Source: Aurifilum marmelostoma
Lineage: Eukaryota > Ascomycota > Sordariomycetes > Diaporthales > Cryphonectriaceae
DNA length: 64,000 nucleotides
Direction: 5' to 3'
Assembly (NCBI GenBank): GCA_027559495.1
Contig: JAMXSV010000006.1
Location: 248,001 to 312,000 of the forward strand
The position numbers and the translations under genes are program-made. Positions 59,567 through 64,000 of this stretch are shown piece after piece. The notes under the pieces are model-generated. The model ran no database searches. It saw only the letters and a program-made list of their open reading frames with translations, and was not told where the DNA came from. Each line of letters begins with the position of its first letter. Position 1 is the first letter of the stretch.

Positions 59567-60739
59567 TCACAGGGCGGTGATGGTCTGCGCACCCTCAAAT
59601 GCGTCACCAGGCTCCAGCGTCTGGAAACCCTTGACACTGCCGGCCTCGATACAGATCATCTGCTTGAAGCCATCCTTGGGCGCGAAGTCGCCGATGCCGG
59701 CAGCCTTCTCCGTCCAGGGGTTCCACACGACCACGTCGGTCAGATTGTCACGGACGATGGAGAAGACCTTGCTTCCGCCCTCGGTCACGACGACGGGCTC
59801 GCTGGGGCCCTGAGCGGGGGTATAAACGCGGTCGGTCTCGCCAGTGATGGTGACGCTGGAGGACTGGGTCTTGGTGGAAGCGCCGTCGACCTTGTCGATG
59901 TATTGCGATGCGTCGAGACCATCGACTGCGACCTGGTTGATGTCCTGTACAACGCACAATTAGCATTCACACACATATAAATGTAGTTAACACTGAAAGT
60001 TGGACAGGAGCGGGGGGAAAGCATACCTTGATTCTCAGGTACGTATGCAGCAGCACCTCAAACTCAAAGGCCTTGTCAGCCTTGTTCGTGATGACAATGG
60101 AAGTGACCAGGCCAGCCCGCTCGAGTGTGACGCTGTAGATAAGGTCGAAGTCGTACGGCCACAGCGCCCGGGTCTTGTCGTCCAGCGAGGATGAGCTCAG
60201 GCCGAAGTCGAGCTTGACGTTGGTGTCGGCAGCGCTGCTGTCAGACTGCTTGGACTCGGAGGTGGACTTGCCGAGGAACTCCCACCGCGAGGTGCGCGCG
60301 AAGCCGTGCTGGGGGAGCTTGGATGTTGCTGCGTGGTCGGGGGCGGTGCCAAAGACCTGTAACGTTGCACAGGGCAGCTCGTCAGAACAAGAAACAGAAA
60401 GAACACGTCAAGGGTCATTTCCTCCTCACGAGAATGTCGACTCGGGAGGTCAGGACAAGATGATCTGGTCAATCTTACTGGGAACACCAGGGGAATACCA
60501 CCACGGACGGCCTTGCTGCCGTCCAGCACGGCCTTCTCGCTCAGCCAGAGCTTCTCGTCGCCGCCCGCGTCCTTCCAGCTGATGACGGTGGCGCCGTGCA
60601 GCAGTACCTCGACGCTCTCGCCGGTGGGCAGCTTGGCGGATACACGACCATTGTCGTTATCGATGCTGACCGAGGCCTGGGGAATGGGTTGCTGCGGTGT
60701 TGAGGCCAGCGCCGACGGCTTGTTGGGGCGGTCGACCAT
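59567..60739 (-). CDS. Glucose-6-phosphate 1-epimerase-like protein (YMR099C family)
   Basis: Aldose 1-epimerase-fold enzyme that interconverts the alpha and beta anomers of hexose 6-phosphates, by homology to yeast YMR099C. Exons, in transcription order: 60479-60739, 60027-60356, 59567-59944, coding for 322 residues, all introns in phase 0. Recognisable segments are LLHGATVISWKDAGGDEKLWLS, given here in part, AVRGGIPLVFPVFGTAPDH, QHGFARTSRWEFLG with the catalytic His, LHTYLRI, then the C-terminal VVWNPWTEKAAGIGDFAP and the conserved ICIEAG. The ATG at 60739 opens MVDRPNKPSALAS; no targeting signal is evident, so it is probably cytosolic. It converges on the DAHP synthase gene. Confidence 0.93.
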
Positions 60740-63374
60740 GTTTGCTTTTTCCCTTCTCTGAGGGGGGGGAGGACAGCTGCAGCTGGTTCCTGGTTGGCAA
60801 GGGGTGGAAGAGGATGTGAATGCGAGGTATCAGAAAAGAGGAGTCGATAGGGTGTGGGGATAGACTTCTGGTGGTGATGGCGGTTCTTGGAAAGTACTTG
60901 GCTGCGGCTGCGCAAAGGAGGGGTGGCGTTGTTGCGGTGGTGGTGGCAGAGGAGGAGGTGGTGGTTTGGTACGACTGCTGTAAGTGGTGGTAATCGCGGC
61001 AGTGGAGTGGCGTGTCCAAAGCTTACTGTTTTGGCTTTGTGTCAAAGCAGCTTGGTCCCCTGTTATGATCCTCAGGGCTTGGCTTTAGCTTACTACAGTA
61101 CTACGCTATTGTGTGTAAGAGGTAGTGTATGAGTGCTGCTACTGTATGTACTGTGGTCACAGCCTATAGTCGGTGCCTGCACTATGAGAGAGAGAGACAA
61201 GTAGGAGCTGCCCGCCTGAAGATGTCATGGCGGGGTAGGCACCCATTCCCTGTCTGGCACTCAAGCTGCCTCACCATCCTGGCACGCGCGGTGAGGGGCG
61301 TGAGGGGGCACCGATCTCCCCTGCAGGGGCTAAGCAGGAAAAGCCGCTTACCCACGCACTGGTGAAACACGTCAAATCCCAACGGCGTGCCCAGGCATAC
61401 AAAAATAGCTGCATTCAATGCCACACTGGAACACAGAGCTGGGGGCAATCACCAGATCAGATCCTACCGCTCCATCCTAACACCAAGTTCCTCATAAGAA
61501 GCTGGTCCGTATGTCATCTTGAGGTTGGTTGCGAGCAATGCAGCATTGACAGTTGGTAGCCTTGCAGCAGGTCTCCCAGATGCGGTCAGGTGTGCCCTCT
61601 GGCGCCTATATTCAAAGAGTTCTAGTATCAGGATGTAAACATGACCTTGCTTGTAGTCATAGAAGACATATAATAGGGCAGTCAGTCCCTTACTCCCTGG
61701 TTTGTTTCTGAAGGTTGAGCCCCTCACTAACATGCTGATCAAGATAACTTCTTGCCTACATACAATCTACTGTACTGTTCTTGGCGGTCTACTTGCCATT
61801 GGATATCAGCTTGCTGCATTCTTATGTACACACTCTTCAACAGCTTATACTTTGAGCTGTTCACTCTCAGCACACGTGCAACACAAGCTGTTACAGGGCA
61901 TGTGAACCGGAATCTCGGACCCGAATTTGAGCGCATAGAAGCATTGCATTCAGCATACCCCACTCAGCACTGGAGTTGTTACTAATAACCCTAATTGCTT
62001 ATGCTGTCAAGGGAATGACAGTAGGCGATTTAATTACTGTCTTGGAGCATATGATCCTGCCCAAAACGGTTCCTAGGAAAGTGTATCCCAGACACCCTTC
62101 GGATGATGATGTACACAAGTGTAGTAGTCTAGCCTCTAGATGTTCTCAAAGCTTTGACACGCACTGTGAGTTGATCTCTCATATACATATATGTTCTCAA
62201 AGGTGTGAAGGACCCCTGAGATCCATCTATGAGAAAGGAAAAAAGCGCACAGACTCAGAGAGCATCGGAAGAGGAAATGAGAGGCAGACTTGAAAAAGTA
62301 CCTAGGCACCCAGCTTCAGGGAAAGGAAAGGACTTATTACTCGGTTTGGCAATCCGAGAGTGACACTTTCAGCCTTGAACTGGGCGGCTGGGATACTCGT
62401 CCTTCCAAGTGACTGTCTGCCTACTTTTGCGGTCGGGTGTGTTACATTATGCAACATATCTCCAGGGTATTTTCTGCAGTTGGCTCTTAGTCCCAGTGGC
62501 GCAGGGCTGCCAATCTCGCTACCTTCCTGAAGCAGTATACAGCTCGGTACATGGCCAATCAGATCACAGCAACAACCTCTTGTCTCCAGTGAGGCCCACG
62601 AGAGATCAATTGTGAGTTGAGCAGATCAGGGCACCTCAACATGAGAGTACCTTGCTGTATGAAGTCTTGTGGGTTTCTAGCAGTGTTTGCTCATCGTAAT
62701 GACTGTGGTTTTCTCCCTTCATTTCTTCGTCTTCTTTCCCCCTTCTGATGCGTGAACGTGTGTGCAGTCATAGTTCAACCACTTGAAAACTACTTAGGTA
62801 TCATTTTAAACATATACGCAATTAGTTCATCGTTATCCAGCGCTTTGACACCATCTGTGTAGCCCTTACTCTGTCTTGTCTTTGCAGTATTAGTGGGTCA
62901 TGCATCCTGACTAGAGGTGAGGTGTGACTGATGATACAGCGCAAATTTGTATAACCGCCCAAAGTTTTGGCACCTGGCCAGGTCCTCATTGGGTATTCAC
63001 ATGTGCTGTCCACAGCTTTCCGCCCCCTTTCTTGCACATGCAGGGCTGAGCCGCACGCAACTTTCAGACCCACCGTTCAGAATGGTATGTTGTTGCAGCT
63101 GAAACGACTGACAGCTTCGAAATGAGCGGCTAATACTGCTCTATGTAGCCGATGGCCGGGCTCGCACATATATTACCTCGTAGCTATTCGCCCCGCCCTC
63201 GAGTGCGCGGCCTGATCAGATCCATCCTGCTTAAGCTCTATTTCAGCCTTCCGGTGTGTAGTGTAACCAGCAGTCGACTTCTCCTTAGTACATCATTATA
63301 CCATTCGACTTGCTCGCATACCAGGTCACCAATCACTAGCTTGGGACCATTTGAGACCTTCACTTGCAACCAAA
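60740..63374. other. Intergenic between epimerase and sacsin-like gene
   Basis: A divergent interval of 2.6 kb. The first 300 bases are GA- and GGT-rich (epimerase leader). From about 61400 to 63300 the DNA becomes closer to 50% AT, with short non-conserved frames. It holds a GAGA block near 61184-61197 and no large repeat. I see no gene. Confidence 0.5.
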
Positions 63375-64000
63375 ATGTCTGCCTCTCACACGGCTGTAGG
63401 ACATGGCGTCACAGTCGCCCAGGCGAGGGAGTGGATCGAAGAAATCGCAGAATCCAGAGGTCACATCAATTCTAAGTACTGGCAAGAGCTTGACAAAGTC
63501 AGTCCTGAAGCCGCGGAGGCGTTTCGGCAAAGCCACAGGAATTTGTCAGATGTGGCTGCAGCGACGGTATCAACGTAAGTCGCAACCTACTTATGGCGTC
63601 TGATTATCTCTTTCAAGCCTCAAGTGCTTGAGTAAATACTTCCCGTGGCCACAACTCACGGCCAGGAAGCCAAAGCACTTGAACTACTTCAGCAGTGACT
63701 GATAACAAGCACGCATAGGCTCGCCAAGAATCTGTACACAAGCAACGCGCGATTCATATTCGAGCTGCTCCAGAATGCTGAGGACAATCATTACACCCGC
63801 GCTCGAGCACGGGGCCATCAGCCCTTCATCGCGTTCGAGATCCACGAGGATCGTGTCATCATTGAGTGCAATGAGGATGGGTTCAGCAAGGCCAACCTAG
63901 AGGCAATCTGCGACGTCGGAAAGAGCTCCAAGACAGGTGCTCAGGGCTACATAGGCGAAAAGGGCATCGGCTTCAAGTCCGTCTTCATGGCGGCGTATGA
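63375..64000 (+). CDS. Sacsin/NO VEIN-like HSP90-type ATPase, N-terminal part only
   Basis: Start of a protein with a histidine-kinase/HSP90-type ATP-binding fold. Exons are 63375-63574 and 63719 onward, continuing past the window end. A short helical lead, MSASHTAVGHGVTVAQAREW, precedes the ATPase domain. Visible motifs are FIFELLQNAEDNHY (N box with the Mg-binding Asn), IIECNEDGFSKANLEAIC (the usual D-x-G box appears as NEDGF), VGKSSKTG and GYIGEKGIGFKSVF (glycine-rich lid). This pattern is typical of large fungal proteins related to sacsin and plant NO VEIN, which are often 1,500 residues or more. The ATG at 63375 is chosen by leader context (ccaaaATGTCT) and phase. The function in fungi is not established. 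Confidence 0.85.

Noticed and set aside
1..64000. A secondary-metabolite cluster or defence-type gene system
   Set aside because: No polyketide synthase, NRPS, terpene cyclase, P450, transporter group, NLR or transposase was found; neighbouring genes belong to unrelated housekeeping pathways.

Overview
The window comes from a filamentous ascomycete, most likely a sordariomycete. The genes carry short GT-AG introns (mostly 54-145 nt). Protein families such as Zn(II)2Cys6 regulators, a hybrid histidine kinase, a pepsin-like secreted protease and class II DAHP synthase are typical of this group, and third codon positions are strongly GC-biased. I could not fix order or species. Exon boundaries were worked out by hand from reading frame, splice signals and family conservation.

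Layout. 1-189 (+): possible 3' end of an unknown gene. 1374-4607 (-): eight-exon Zn(II)2Cys6 transcription factor, followed by about 11 kb with no recognisable gene. 15639-16448 (+): Fe-S assembly factor Cia2. 20609-24331 (-): spliceosomal GTPase Snu114, divergent from 24790-26238 (+): acetyl-CoA acetyltransferase Erg10. 26636-27806 (-): secreted Cys-containing protein beside an AT-rich island. 29777-32150 (+): CTP synthase. 33290-33386 (+): intron-bearing tRNA-Leu(AAG). 33886-34748 (-): luciferase-domain protein. 36065-40747 (-): multi-PAS hybrid histidine kinase. 43398-44829 (-): WLM metalloprotease (Wss1 type). 47220-48922 (+): secreted aspartic protease. 49714-53447 (+): AT-hook/BRCT nuclear protein. 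54171-56399 (+): secreted fungal protein of unknown function. 56673-57170 (-): HYPK-like NatA partner. 57754-59166 (+): class II DAHP synthase. 59567-60739 (-): glucose-6-phosphate 1-epimerase-like protein. 63375-64000 (+): start of a sacsin/NO VEIN-like ATPase that runs off the window.

This is mainly a housekeeping neighbourhood. Splicing, Fe-S assembly, sterol and pyrimidine synthesis, aromatic amino acid synthesis and DNA-protein crosslink repair are interspersed with environment-facing genes (kinase, protease, two secreted proteins). I see no biosynthetic gene cluster, intact transposon or CRISPR array. The genes do not form an obvious pathway.

Two window-wide patterns stand out. First, five otherwise conserved genes carry seven single-base frameshifts, nearly all in G/C runs of 3-6 bases and six of the seven resolvable as one extra base; this suggests homopolymer consensus error or less probably multiple recent lesions. 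Second, the gene-free DNA is full of long poly-G/poly-C and poly-A/T tracts and shares a dispersed GTACCATAGTA-type motif.
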